From Sva-07 sp963752815 (GTDB taxonomy: Bacteria; Actinomycetota; Acidimicrobiia; Acidimicrobiales; Ilumatobacteraceae), in assembly GCA_963752815.1 (NCBI GenBank), contig CAVVZI010000015.1, positions 1,426,001 to 1,490,000 of the forward strand: a stretch of DNA of 64,000 bases, read 5' to 3'. Both the position numbers and the translations under genes were made by a program. The first letter of the stretch is position 1; each line of letters starts with the position of its first letter. Below, piece after piece: positions 54,044-63,498 of this stretch. The notes under the pieces were generated by a model. The model was not told where the DNA came from, ran no database searches, and saw only the letters and a program-made list of their open reading frames with translations.

Positions 54044-54556
54044 ACGAGCAGAATGGTGTTGCCGACGCCGATCGGGCCGCTCACCCTGGTCGCGTCGCCG
54101 AGCGGGCTGCGCGCCGTGCTGTGGTCGGTCGACGACGCGACTCGCGTGCCTGGCGTCGCGCTCGACGAGACGCCGTCGCGGTCTGACAAGGCCCCTGCTC
54201 GATCCGAAGGGGCGATCATCGACCAGGCGGCCGAGGAGCTCGACGAGTACTTCGAGGGCGCTCGGCGCTCGTTCGACGTGCCGCTCGATCCCGTCGGAAC
54301 GGCCTTCCAGCGCCGGGCGTGGGCGGCGCTGCGGACGATTCCGTACGGCGAAACGGTCACCTACGGCGAACAGGCCGAGCGTCTCGGCGACCGTCGCAAG
54401 GCGCGGGCGGTCGGTGCGGCGAACGGGCGCAACCCGATCTCGATCATCGTGCCGTGTCACCGGGTGGTCGGCTCGAACGGCTCGCTGACGGGCTTCGCCG
54501 GCGGTCTCGACGTCAAGGCGTGGCTGCTCGACCACGAACGCTTCGGACACGCCTGA
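54041..54556 (+). CDS. ogt: Methylated-DNA-protein cysteine methyltransferase
   Basis: A 171-residue suicide repair protein. The active site is SIIVPCHRVVGSNGSLTGFA, and the DNA-binding helix lies in ALRTIPYGETVTYGEQAERL and ARAVGAANGRNP. It transfers the methyl group from O6-methylguanine to the Cys. Directly downstream of the AlkA-like gene. The start codon lies in the second copy of a 14-base duplication. Confidence 0.92.
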   Translation: MTSRMVLPTPIGPLTLVASPSGLRAVLWSVDDATRVPGVALDETPSRSDKAPARSEGAIIDQAAEELDEYFEGARRSFDVPLDPVGTAFQRRAWAALRTIPYGETVTYGEQAERLGDRRKARAVGAANGRNPISIIVPCHRVVGSNGSLTGFAGGLDVKAWLLDHERFGHA

Positions 54557-54571
54557 CGCGCGACGGCGTGA

Positions 54572-55156
54572 TCAGGCGCGGTGGCGGCTGGCGGCCGACT
54601 GGGCGCGGCGGGCGCGGTCGGCTTCTTTCTTCGCCTGCTTGGCGGCGGCCCGCTTCGCCCGCATCTCGGCCTGCTCGGCGTCGGAGCGCTTGCGGTGGTC
54701 GACGACCGGCGTGATCTCGGTCGGCTCGGCCTTGGGGAGCGCCACGACGTCGTCGGTCTTCAGGAGGTCACGGATGATCGCCGAGGCCGGAGCCTCGCCG
54801 GCGACGGTGGCGGCGAGCATGATGCGCGTGGACGCGACACCGTGGCGCTCGACGATCCCGGGCAACACCGCTTTGAGCTCATCGGTCGACGGGTTGTCGG
54901 AGTTGTCGCCGAGCTCCTTGATGCAGTCCGCCAGACAGGCGTCGGTGAGCACGGCGGCGATCGCCTCCATGCCCCCGTCGATGCGGCCAGACTTCACGGC
55001 GGCTCGGATGCCGTCGGCGTCGAGCGAATCGACGAACGAGTCGAGGCCCTCGCGATGGTCGTCGTCGAGCGCCTCGACGGCAGCGACGAGTTCCTCGTCG
55101 GTGGCTGCCTTGAACGAGCGATCGAGCAGACCGAGCGCCTGCATCCGGTTCTTCAT
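54572..55156 (-). CDS. Unknown helical protein with basic C-terminus
   Basis: A 194-residue protein of no family I recognise. It opens MKNRMQALGLLDRSFKAATD and is mostly predicted helix rich in Ala, Asp, Glu and Leu. It ends in a strongly basic coiled stretch (AEMRAKRAAAKQAKKEADRA) that could bind nucleic acid. No signal peptide or membrane segment. A GTG nine bases upstream is an alternative start. It converges on ogt with a 15-base gap. Confidence 0.6.
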   Translation of the reverse strand: MKNRMQALGLLDRSFKAATDEELVAAVEALDDDHREGLDSFVDSLDADGIRAAVKSGRIDGGMEAIAAVLTDACLADCIKELGDNSDNPSTDELKAVLPGIVERHGVASTRIMLAATVAGEAPASAIIRDLLKTDDVVALPKAEPTEITPVVDHRKRSDAEQAEMRAKRAAAKQAKKEADRARRAQSAASRHRA

Positions 55157-55255
55157 CTGATTCACGGGCCGCGACGCTACCTGCTGCGGGCGGCAACCGG
55201 CCCGCCACCGCCCGCCACCGGGTCCCGGCCTCGTCCGTGGCCAATCGGTGATTGC

Positions 55256-55298
55256 GTCGTGGAACTTGGCGACTACAGTTCCATCGTCGTTCCACGAC
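55256..55298. promoter_or_regulatory. Candidate LacI operator region
   Basis: Inverted arms GTCGTGGAAC at 55256-55265 and GTTCCACGAC at 55289-55298 enclose TTCCATCG-N3-TTCCA (55279-55294). The same TTCCATCG-N3-TTCCA word recurs before the transporter genes at 59379. It begins 61 bases upstream of the LacI start. Confidence 0.5.
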
Positions 55299-55316
55299 AG
55301 GTTGGGCTGGGGGGTG

Positions 55317-56370
55317 ATGAAGATGGCAACAATCTCCGACGTTGCGGCACATGCAGGCGTAGGCATCGGCACGGTTTCTCGCGTCCTGAACGGGAGCGAT
55401 CAGGTGCGGCCCGCGACGCGGGACAAGGTGCACGCGGCGATGGAGGAACTCGACTACCACCCGTCGCGTTCGACGGCCGGGAACAGGTCGAAACGCCAGG
55501 GACTCGTCGGAGTGCTGGTGCCGTTCTTCGACGAGCCGTCGTCGTATCAGCGTCTGCGCGGCATCGTGCAATCGCTCCAACCGCACGATCTCGAGATCGT
55601 GCTGTACAACGTCGACACCCCCGATCACGCCCATCGCCGCCTGTTGGAAGTTCCACGTCACCAGCTCGAGGGTCTGATCATCCTCTCGCTGCCGCTGCGA
55701 TCCGACGAGGGCAACCGCCTCGCCGTGGCGCAGTTCCCGACGGTGCTGATCGACACCTCGCACGCGGCATTGCCGAGCGTCGTGATCGACGACCGCAACG
55801 GCGGACGGATCGCCACCGAGCACCTGCTGACGCTCGGCCACGAACGCATCGCGTTCATCGGAGAGCCGGCGCGCAACCCCTTCGGCTTCGTGTCGAGCCG
55901 GCATCGCGAGGCCGGCTACACCGACGCCCTCACTGCCGCCGGCATCGCCTACGACCGCCGCTACGTCAGACACGGCCCCCACGTGCGCACGACCGCTCGC
56001 CAGCTCGCCAATGAACTGTTCGGAATGGCCGAGCCGCCGACGGCAGTCGTGGCGGCATCCGACGTCCAGGCGCTCGGCGTACTGGAGGCGGCGCGGCTGG
56101 CCGGCAAATCGGTGCCGCGCGACGTGTCCGTCATCGGCTACGACGACATCGACCTCGCCGCCCACAGCGGTCTGACCACGGTGCGCCAGCCACTCAAAGT
56201 GTCGGGCGAGCGTGGCGCAGAGATCCTGACCCGGGCGCTCGCCACCGGGACCCGGCCGGTCGTGTTCGTCGAGGAACTCGCGCTCGAACTCGTCGTGCGC
56301 GGGACCACCAGCGCTCCGGCCGGGACATCGTCGAGCGGTCAGACCCGCCGAGGCGGGTCTCCGGTCGTGA
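55317..56370 (+). CDS. LacI-family regulator of the alpha-glucoside locus
   Basis: About 350 residues. The helix-turn-helix and hinge are MATISDVAAHAGVGIGTVSR and VLNGS, and the ligand domain contains LEGLIILSLPLRSDEG, VAASDVQALGVLEAARLAGK and VIGYDDIDLAAHSGLTTVRQ. It should repress the glycosidase and transport genes until a sugar binds. In the raw sequence the frame runs without a stop straight into the next gene. Removing one G at 56337-56338 gives a TGA at 56368-56370, just after a hairpin, so the end is set there with low certainty. ATG 55317 follows GGGGGG; ATG 55323 also fits. Confidence 0.85.
56341..56360. repeat. Perfect 20-base inverted repeat between lacI and the glycosidase gene
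   Basis: AGACCCGCCGAGGCGGGTCT pairs fully, with a two-base centre. Its position argues that this stretch is intergenic, not a protein linker. Confidence 0.6.
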
Positions 56371-56402
56371 TCTGCGCATTCCGTGCACCGACGAGGAGCA
56401 AC

Positions 56403-58105
56403 ATGGTCGATGGAGCACTCCCGTGGTGGGAGACCGCGGTCGTCTACCAGTTGTACGTGCGGTCGTTCGCGGACTCGAACGACGACGGCATCGGCGACCT
56501 CGCCGGCATCCGCGACCGCCTGCCCTATCTCGCCGATCTCGGCATCGATGCGATCTGGCTCAACCCGTGCTATCCGTCGCCGCAGACCGACCACGGGTAC
56601 GACGTCGCCGACTACTTCGCCATCGAGCCGGACTACGGCGACCTCGGGGAGTTCGACGCGCTCGTCCGCGACGCGCGCGCCCTCGGCATCCGGATCATGA
56701 TGGACGTCGTCCCCAACCACTGCAGCTCCGAGCACGCGTGGTTCCGGGAGGCGTTGGCGGCCCCACCAGGATCATCCGCACGCGAGCGGTTCTACTTCCG
56801 CGACGGTCGGGGACCACACGGCGACGAGCCACCGAACAACTGGCAAGCGATCTTCGGAGGGTCGGCGTGGACCCGCGTCGACGAGCCCGACGGCTCGCCC
56901 GGCCAGTGGTACCTCGCCGTGTTCACGCCGGCGCAGCCCGATCTGAACTGGAACCACCCCGACGTGGTCGACTACTTCGACAACGTGCTCCGGTTCTGGT
57001 TCGACCGCGGCGTCGACGGGTTCCGCGTCGACTCCGTCACCGTGGTCGGCAAGACGCCCGGACTCCCCGACAACGAGTTGCAGCAGGGGGCGGCGCGTCC
57101 CGAATTGGGAGCGTCGAACGCGCACTTCACGTGGCGGCCAGAAGGTCATGCCGCGTGGCGTCACTGGCGCCAACTGGTCGACGCCTACGAGGACGATCAT
57201 CCGGGACGTCAGCTCGTGCTCGTGGCCGAGGCGTACGCACCGCGCCGACCCGACATCATGCGCCAGTACGCCAACGAGGAGGAGTTCCACCAGTCGTTCG
57301 CCTTCGACTTGATGCTGGCGCCCTGGAACGCGGAGAAGTACCGGGGGGCGGTCCGCTCGACGGTGGAGGCCATGATGCCGGCCGGCCTGCTGCCGGCGTG
57401 GACGCTCAACAACCACGACGCCCAGCGTGCCGTCACCCGATTCGGGCGCGCCGACGCGGAGACGCACGGCGCCGACATCGACGGCGTACTCGAACACTCG
57501 CACGGTCACGGTCGACATCGACGTCGGCACCCGACGCGCTCGCGCCGCAGCGGTGTTCGCGCTCGGGTTGCCCGGCTGCATCTACCTGTACGCCGGCGAG
57601 GAGCTCGGTCTGCCGGAGGTTCTCGACCTGCCTGATGAGGCCCGTCAGGACCCGATCTTCGCCCGCACGGGCGGCCTCGAGATCGGTCGCGACGGGTGCC
57701 GCGTGCCGCTGCCGTGGACCGACGACGCCGGCACGTCGTTCGGGTTCTCGCCGCACGGGAACGAGCGAGCCGTGGCTCCCGCAACCGAAGGACTGGGCGC
57801 GCTGGAACGTGGCGAGCGAGCAGGCCGATCCGAGCTCGATGCTCGCGCTCTACCGACGCACGCTCGCCGTTCGCCGGGCGACGCCGGACCTCACGTCCGC
57901 CGGCTTCGAGCTGCTGCACCCCGACGACCCGGACCTCGTGGTGTACCGACGCGGCGACGTCGTCGTCGTCCTCAACATGTCCGACCATGAGCGCCAGCTG
58001 CCGGCCGACCTCGTGGCTGGTCTTCGAGTACTCGTGTCCTCCGTTGCCGAAGAGGCCGACAACGACTCGGTTCCGCCCGACGCGGCGGTGTGGCTCGGAC
58101 GGTGA
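56403..58105 (+). CDS. GH13 alpha-glucosidase (oligo-1,6-glucosidase/trehalose-type), two frameshifts
   Basis: About 566 residues of glycoside hydrolase family 13: WWETAVVYQLYVRSFADSND, IDAIWLNPCYPSPQTDHGYD, catalytic Asp in GVDGFRVDSV, Glu in LVAEAY and Asp-region in WTLNNHDAQRAVTRFG. No signal peptide, so it cleaves imported oligosaccharides in the cytosol. The frame breaks twice: once in 57485-57510 (rejoining at TVTVDIDVGTRRARAAAV, then LGLPGCIYLYAGEELGLPEV) and once at GGG 57757-57759 (rejoining at HGTSEPWLPQPKDWARWNVA). GAGGAG precedes the ATG. Exact alpha-glucoside substrate is not decided by motifs. Confidence 0.88.
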
Positions 58106-58106
58106 T

Positions 58107-59255
58107 TCAGTCGAGCCGGAGGCCGGTCTCGAGATCGAACAGGTGGAGCTGAGTGGTGTCGACCACGAGGCTGGCGCGATCGCCGATCTGCGCCTTCGCG
58201 TGCGGTTCGACGCGGGCGACGACGATCCGATCCGACGTTGCGGCGGTGTTCTCGGCGGCTGACGTGTCGACGCCGACGGCGTCGGTCGTCACGTGGAGGA
58301 TGACCTCGGAACCGAGGCCTTCTCGGACTTCGACGACGCCGTTGATGCTGTCGGCGGTGCCGTCGGCCGCGATCTGCATGTGCTCAGGGCGGATACCGAC
58401 CACGACGCGCCTTCCCTCGTAGCCGGCGAGCGACGGGCGCGTCGCCAGCACCGACGCCGGCACGGTGAGCGTGTTGCTCCCGATCTTGAGCGTCGTGCCG
58501 ACACCGTTGGTCGACACTGTCGCCTCGAGCAGGTTCATCTGAGGCGAGCCGATGAACGCCCCGACGAACAGGTTGTCCGGCCGGTCGTAGAGGACCTGCG
58601 GCGTGCCGACCTGCTGCAGGACGCCGCGGGACAGCACCGCAACGCGATCGCCCATCGTCATCGCCTCGATCTGGTCGTGGGTCACGTAGACGGTGGTGAT
58701 GTTGAGCGTGTGCTGGAGTTTGGAGACCTCGGCTCGCATCTGGACCCGCAGCTTGGCGTCGAGGTTCGACAGCGGCTCGTCCATCAGGAACGCCTGCGGT
58801 TGGCGCACGATCGCACGGCCCATCGCCACGCGCTGACGCTGTCCACCGGAGAGATGGGCGGGCCGTCGATCGAGGTTCTCGGTGAGCTCGAGGATCTTCG
58901 CTGCCTCTTCCACGCGCTGGTTGATCTCGTCCTTGGGCATCTTGCGCAACTTGAGGGCGAACGCGATGTTGTCGCGCACGGTGAGGTGCGGATACAGCGC
59001 GTACGACTGGAACACCATCGCGATGTCACGATCCTTGGGTTCGAGGTTGTTCACGACCTTGCCGCCGATCAGCAACTGGCCGGACGTGATCGACTCGAGG
59101 CCGGCGATCATCCGCAGCGCGGTCGACTTCCCGCAGCCCGACGGTCCGACGAGCACCAAGAATTCGCCGTCGGCGACGTCGAGCGACAGCTTGTGAACGG
59201 CATGAAATCCGTTCTCGTACACCTTGTCGACCTCGCTGAGCACGATGTTCCCCAC
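58107..59255 (-). CDS. MsmK/UgpC-type sugar ABC transporter ATPase
   Basis: A 382-residue ATPase with Walker A GPSGCGKSTALRMIAGLE, signature HLSGGQRQRVAMGRAIV and Walker B AFLMDEPLSNLD, followed by the C-terminal TOBE/MOP-like regulatory domain (VVVGIRPEHMQIAADG). This layout is the shared energiser of CUT1 sugar importers. It faces away from the binding-protein and permease genes across a 247-base gap. GTG 59255 has a purine-rich GGGGGA about 7 bases upstream; a TTG at 59261 is the alternative. It ends 1 base past the glycosidase stop, converging. Confidence 0.93.
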   Translation of the reverse strand: MGNIVLSEVDKVYENGFHAVHKLSLDVADGEFLVLVGPSGCGKSTALRMIAGLESITSGQLLIGGKVVNNLEPKDRDIAMVFQSYALYPHLTVRDNIAFALKLRKMPKDEINQRVEEAAKILELTENLDRRPAHLSGGQRQRVAMGRAIVRQPQAFLMDEPLSNLDAKLRVQMRAEVSKLQHTLNITTVYVTHDQIEAMTMGDRVAVLSRGVLQQVGTPQVLYDRPDNLFVGAFIGSPQMNLLEATVSTNGVGTTLKIGSNTLTVPASVLATRPSLAGYEGRRVVVGIRPEHMQIAADGTADSINGVVEVREGLGSEVILHVTTDAVGVDTSAAENTAATSDRIVVARVEPHAKAQIGDRASLVVDTTQLHLFDLETGLRLD

Positions 59256-59378
59256 GACCAATCCCCCTTGTTGATTTGAGCCTCAACCCACGAACGCGTG
59301 CAGTCTTGCCGATTTTTGCGAACGTAGCGAAGAGGTCTTCCCCTGCGCGGCGCCAAATGATATGTTGTCCCCGGAATC

Positions 59379-59394
59379 TTCCATCGAGATTCCA
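59379..59394. promoter_or_regulatory. Shared motif TTCCATCG-N3-TTCCA before the transporter operon
   Basis: Matches 13 of 13 fixed positions of the motif at 55279-55294 upstream of lacI. It lies inside the divergent region between the ATPase and binding-protein genes, with a small inverted repeat GGAATC/GATTCC partly overlapping. Confidence 0.5.
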
Positions 59395-59502
59395 TACCAT
59401 TTCCAACGGCAAGGCAAGTACCAAGCGATCGGCTCCTAGGGGCGCCGACTTCACCGGGTACGGGCCTCTGTCAGGAATCGTTCAATGAGGGGGAGTAACA
59501 GA

Positions 59503-60936
59503 ATGAGACATACCAGGCGCGTCGCGGCAATCGCGATCGCAACTTCCATGGTCGTCATCGCCGCATGCGGCAGTGACGACGACGGAGGGACCGCCGATAC
59601 GTCGGCGCCCACCGAATCCGCCGCGACGGGCGACACCGCCGCGACGGGCGACACCGCCGCACCCGGCACCGGGGGAGGAGCTGCTCCCGAAGGTCTGGTC
59701 AACGGGGAGATCTCCTGCGATCAGCAGTACGCCGGCAAGACGGTGTCCGTCCTGTCGCCGGTCCGCAACAGTGAGAACGATCCCGACGCCATCAGATCTT
59801 CACCGACTTCTGGCAGCCACTCGTCGACTGCACGGGTGTCAAGATCGACTTCCAGGGCACCGACCAGTTCGAGGTCCAGGCGCCCGTGCTGCTGCAGGGC
59901 GGCAGCCCGCCTGACGTGATCGACTTCCCGCAGCCGGGTCTGCTCCAGACGCTGGCACCCAACCTGATCACGCTGCCCGACAACGTCGCCGCACACACCG
60001 AGCGACTTCATCGACGGCTGGGAGGACCTCTACACCGTCGACGACGAGATCAAGGCCCTGCCGTGGCGCGCCAACGTCAAGTCGACGGTCTGGTACAGCC
60101 CGGCGATGTTCGAGGAGGGCGGCTACACGGTTCCCGAGACGCTCGACGAGCTGAAGGCACTGTCCGACCAGATCGTCGCCGACGGGGGCACCCCGTGGTG
60201 CGCCGGCATCGAGTCGGGTGTGGCCACCGGGTGGCCGATCACCGACTGGTTCGAGGACTTCATGCTCCGCATCAACGGTCCCGAGGTGTACGACCAGTGG
60301 GTCGCCCACGAGATCCCGTTCAACGATCCGCAGGTCAAGGCCGTTGCCGACGCCGTCGGTTCGTACCTCAAGAACCCCGACTACATCGGTAGCGAGAACG
60401 CCGTCAAGGCGATCGCGACGACGAAGTTCCAGGACGGTGGAGTGCCGATCGCCACGGGCGACTGCTACATGCACCGTCAGGCGAGCTTCTACTCGGCGCT
60501 GTTCCCCGAGGGCTCGACGGTCGGCCCGCCCGACAGCGACAGCGACATCACGTACTTCTACCTGCCCGTCGCCAAGGAGGGCGATCCGAAGGTGATGCTC
60601 GGCGCCGGCGACCTGCTCGCCGCGGGTACCGACAAGCCCGAGACCTGGGACGCCATCCTGTACGCGACCTCGGCCGAGTACGCCGTGGAGATGGCCAACA
60701 AGCACGCGGAGTTGTCGCCACGCAACGACATCGACCCGTCGTTGATCACCGATCCGCTGCTGGCGTCGTTCGCCGACCTGCTGGCGAGCTCGGACATCTT
60801 CCGCTTCGACGGCGCCGACATGATGCCCGGCGCGGTCGGGTCCGGCACGTTCTGGACGGAGGCGACTGCGTGGATCGTCGGTGGCAGCACCGACGACATG
60901 CTCAACAACATCGAGGCCAGCTGGCCCGCCAGTTGA
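59503..60936 (+). CDS. Sugar-binding lipoprotein of a CUT1 ABC importer, two frame changes
   Basis: About 477 residues. The signal peptide ends at lipobox VVIAAC, followed by a Thr/Ala/Asp-rich linker and a periplasmic-binding-protein fold of the sugar group. The frame changes near 59791 (one base missing; restored as DAIQIFTDFWQPLVDCTG) and at 60000 (one extra G; restored as HTSDFIDGWEDLYTVDDEIK). The C-terminal half is intact, ending LNNIEASWPAS. It would capture alpha-glucosides for the downstream permeases. GGGGGAG precedes the ATG at 59503. Confidence 0.87.
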
Positions 60937-60953
60937 GCGGAATGACGTGAGAC

Positions 60954-60987
60954 CAGAGGGGTCGGGGCCGAGGCTCCGACCCCTCTG
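60954..60987 (+). terminator. Hairpin between binding-protein and permease genes
   Basis: Perfect 12-base arms CAGAGGGGTCGG/CCGACCCCTCTG around a 10-base loop, followed by TCGTCTTTG. Partial termination here would let the binding protein be made in excess of the permeases, as in many sugar importers. Confidence 0.6.
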
Positions 60988-61050
60988 TCGTCTTTGCGGT
61001 AAGTTCTTGATCACACCATTGGTGGACCTTTTGGGGAAGAGAGGGGATGC

Positions 61051-62070
61051 ATGAGCGACGTGTTCGGCGCGTTCGCCACCGTGTTATTCGGCATGGCGAT
61101 CCTCGCCGCGGCGCTGGGGGGTCTGTACTTCCTCACGAGGTACCTGCCGGGTAGCTGGCGCGAGCGTGGGCAGGTGCTGGTGTTCGTGGGGCCCGCCGTG
61201 TTCCTCGTGTTCGTCGGGCTGTTCGTGCCGGCGGTGCGCACCGTGTGGGTGAGCTTCCGCGACGACAGCGGCAGCCGCTTTGTCGGGCTCGACAACTACA
61301 ACGAGATCTTCTCGGGCAAGGGCACGCGGCTGATCCTGTTCAACTCGTTCACCTGGGTCGTCGGTGGGACCCTGTTCGTCGTCATCGTCGGGCTCGCCAT
61401 CGCTCGCTTCGCCGACGGGATGAGAGGCGAGCGGATATGGAAGTCGATGATCTTCATCCCCGCCGCGATCTCGCTGGCCGGTGCCGGCATCATCTGGAAG
61501 TTCGTCTATGCCGGTCCGCCCTTCGAGAACGGACTGGCCAACCAGGTCGCGAAGGCGGTCCCCGGGCTGCCGGCCAGCTTCGGCGGCGAAGGCGACAAGA
61601 TCTGGCTCGTCGATCGCAACGTCGGCAGCCTCAACCCGCCGGCCTCGGCGCCAGGTCTGAACACGATCATGCTGGTCGTCATCTTCATCTGGGCCGCGGC
61701 GGGGTTGGCCACGGTCTTCTTCTCGGCGGCCATCAAGGGCGTTCCCGACGCGCTGATCGACGCCGCTCGGGTCGACGGGGCGACGCAGCGACAGGTGTTC
61801 TACAAGGTGACCCTGCCGTACATCAGCGCCACCGTGGTGGCGGTCGCCACGATCACGGCGATCGGCGCGCTGAAGGCCTTCGACATCGTCATCGCGACGA
61901 CCGGCGGCAACTTCGGCACGAGCACGATCGCCAACGAGTTCTACCGGGTCTACTTCATTCAGGGCCGCCTCGGCTTCGGATCGGCGTACTCGGCGCTGTT
62001 GTGCCTGTTGCTGATCCCGGTCGTGGTCATGAACCGGCGGGCCCAACAGCGGGCGGAGGAGTTGTCATGA
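61051..62070 (+). CDS. Sugar ABC transporter permease (MalF-type)
   Basis: A 339-residue permease with about eight hydrophobic segments. The EAA loop that docks the ATPase reads DALIDAARVDGATQRQVFYK followed by VTLPY. A large extracytoplasmic loop lies between helices (about residues 165-205). First of the permease pair; it overlaps the second by 4 bases. GAGAGGGG lies upstream of the ATG. Confidence 0.92.
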   Translation: MSDVFGAFATVLFGMAILAAALGGLYFLTRYLPGSWRERGQVLVFVGPAVFLVFVGLFVPAVRTVWVSFRDDSGSRFVGLDNYNEIFSGKGTRLILFNSFTWVVGGTLFVVIVGLAIARFADGMRGERIWKSMIFIPAAISLAGAGIIWKFVYAGPPFENGLANQVAKAVPGLPASFGGEGDKIWLVDRNVGSLNPPASAPGLNTIMLVVIFIWAAAGLATVFFSAAIKGVPDALIDAARVDGATQRQVFYKVTLPYISATVVAVATITAIGALKAFDIVIATTGGNFGTSTIANEFYRVYFIQGRLGFGSAYSALLCLLLIPVVVMNRRAQQRAEELS

Positions 62071-63074
62071 GCACCACCGACCCCACCGTCGTCACGGAAC
62101 CGGTCGCGGCGCCGCCCATCCTTTCGACCGGGGCGCTGCCGGACGAGACGACCGTCGATGCCGCGATGGGCGGCGGCGAGACGATGGGGCGGTCGGTGAG
62201 CGCCTCGCTCTCGAGCCGCGGCGGGCGCTACATCGTGCTGGCCCTGGTGCTCCTCTGGACGATCCCGACGTTCGGTCTGCTCGTCTCCTCGGTGCGTCCC
62301 GAGGACGAGGTCAAGACGTCGGGGTGGTGGGAAGCCTTCATCCGGCCCAAGTTCACGCTCGGCAACTACGACGCCGTGCTGTCGTCGTCGCCGGGCAGCG
62401 CCAACCTCAGCCACTTCTTCTTCAACTCCATGAAGATCACCATGCCCGCGGTGGTCCTGTCGGTCGGCATCGGGGCGATGGCCGGCTACGCGTTCGCCTG
62501 GATGAAGTGGAGGGGCCGCGAGTGGCTGTTCGTGGCGGTGGTGGCGTTGCTCGTCGTGCCGCTGCAGATGGCGATGATCCCGTTGCTGCGCCTGATCACC
62601 GGCGGCGCCCACATCGGGAGTTTCACGATCTTTCCGTACCTGCACCTCAACAACAGCGTCGCCGCAGTCTGGGTGGCGCACATCTGCTTCGGCCTGCCGT
62701 TCTGCATCTTCATCCTCAAGAGCTTCATGTCGTCGTTGCCCAGGGACATCATCGAGGCCGCGCGCGTCGACGGCGCCGGCCACTTCACCGTGTTCTTCAA
62801 ATTGGTGGTGCCACTGTCGGTACCGGCGCTCGCGTCGCTCGCCATCTTCCAGTTCATGTTCATCTGGAACGACCTGCTGATCGGCCTGGTGTACGGCGGC
62901 AACGACAACAAGCCGATCATCGCCAAGCTGGTCGAGGTCGGCGGCACGTTCGGCCAGTCGTGGCACCTGCTCACGGCCGCGGCCTTCGTGTCGATGGTCG
63001 TCCCGCTGATCGTGTTCTTCGCCCTGCAGCGCTACTTCGTGCGCGGGTTGCTGGCCGGCGCGGTCAAGGGCTAG
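62067..63074 (+). CDS. Sugar ABC transporter permease (MalG-type)
   Basis: A 335-residue permease with about six membrane helices. The EAA loop is RDIIEAARVDGAGHFTVFFK followed by LVVPL. The first 50 residues form a polar tail not needed in the family. The ATG at 62067 overlaps the upstream stop (ATGA). With the MalF-type partner it forms the sugar channel; the divergent MsmK-type ATPase should power it. Confidence 0.92.
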   Translation: MSTTDPTVVTEPVAAPPILSTGALPDETTVDAAMGGGETMGRSVSASLSSRGGRYIVLALVLLWTIPTFGLLVSSVRPEDEVKTSGWWEAFIRPKFTLGNYDAVLSSSPGSANLSHFFFNSMKITMPAVVLSVGIGAMAGYAFAWMKWRGREWLFVAVVALLVVPLQMAMIPLLRLITGGAHIGSFTIFPYLHLNNSVAAVWVAHICFGLPFCIFILKSFMSSLPRDIIEAARVDGAGHFTVFFKLVVPLSVPALASLAIFQFMFIWNDLLIGLVYGGNDNKPIIAKLVEVGGTFGQSWHLLTAAAFVSMVVPLIVFFALQRYFVRGLLAGAVKG

Positions 63075-63143
63075 CAACCACTCCATCCCACCTCCCATCC
63101 CAGTTCGGGAACCGTGTGCTCGATGTCACCCATCGGCTACTTG

Positions 63144-63175
63144 ACCGGTACAGACTGCGGTGTTACTGTACCGGT
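63144..63175. promoter_or_regulatory. Inverted repeat, candidate operator before the second LacI gene
   Basis: Perfect arms ACCGGTACAG/CTGTACCGGT separated by 12 bases, in the space after the permease operon. Two TACCGGT half-sites in this arrangement fit a LacI-type site, or a hairpin. Confidence 0.5.
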
Positions 63176-63198
63176 ATAGCAATCCGAAGGAGGATGCC

Positions 63199-63498
63199 AT
63201 GGAGCCATACATCGTTCTCGCTGACAAGCAGGTGAACGGACATCGAAGGGGGCTGGCATTCAGTGCGCTTCCGGATGCGCCGGTCCTCGCGCCGACGACC
63301 CCGGGCGTGCTGCGGCGCCAGGTGACCCGCATCGCGCGGTGGACCCGTCTGCGCCCGGAGGCCCGCGATCGAGCCGGGCGAGCGGTGCTCGTTCGGGGCG
63401 CGGCGGATCGTCCACAGCGCAGCGGGTCGTCGGCACCCGCTCGTTCGGTTTCGGTTGCGGTTCCCGCCGGGTGCGGATCTGCGACAAGACTGGGGTGA
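63199..63498 (+). CDS. Possible small unknown protein
   Basis: A 99-residue open frame starting MEPYIVLADKQVNGHRRGLA, with an excellent GGAGG 5 bases upstream and a stop that overlaps the LacI ATG (TGATG). The first 40 residues look like real coding sequence; the rest is Arg/Ala/Pro/Ser-rich and may be chance. No recognised family. Confidence 0.4.
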   Translation: MEPYIVLADKQVNGHRRGLAFSALPDAPVLAPTTPGVLRRQVTRIARWTRLRPEARDRAGRAVLVRGAADRPQRSGSSAPARSVSVAVPAGCGSATRLG

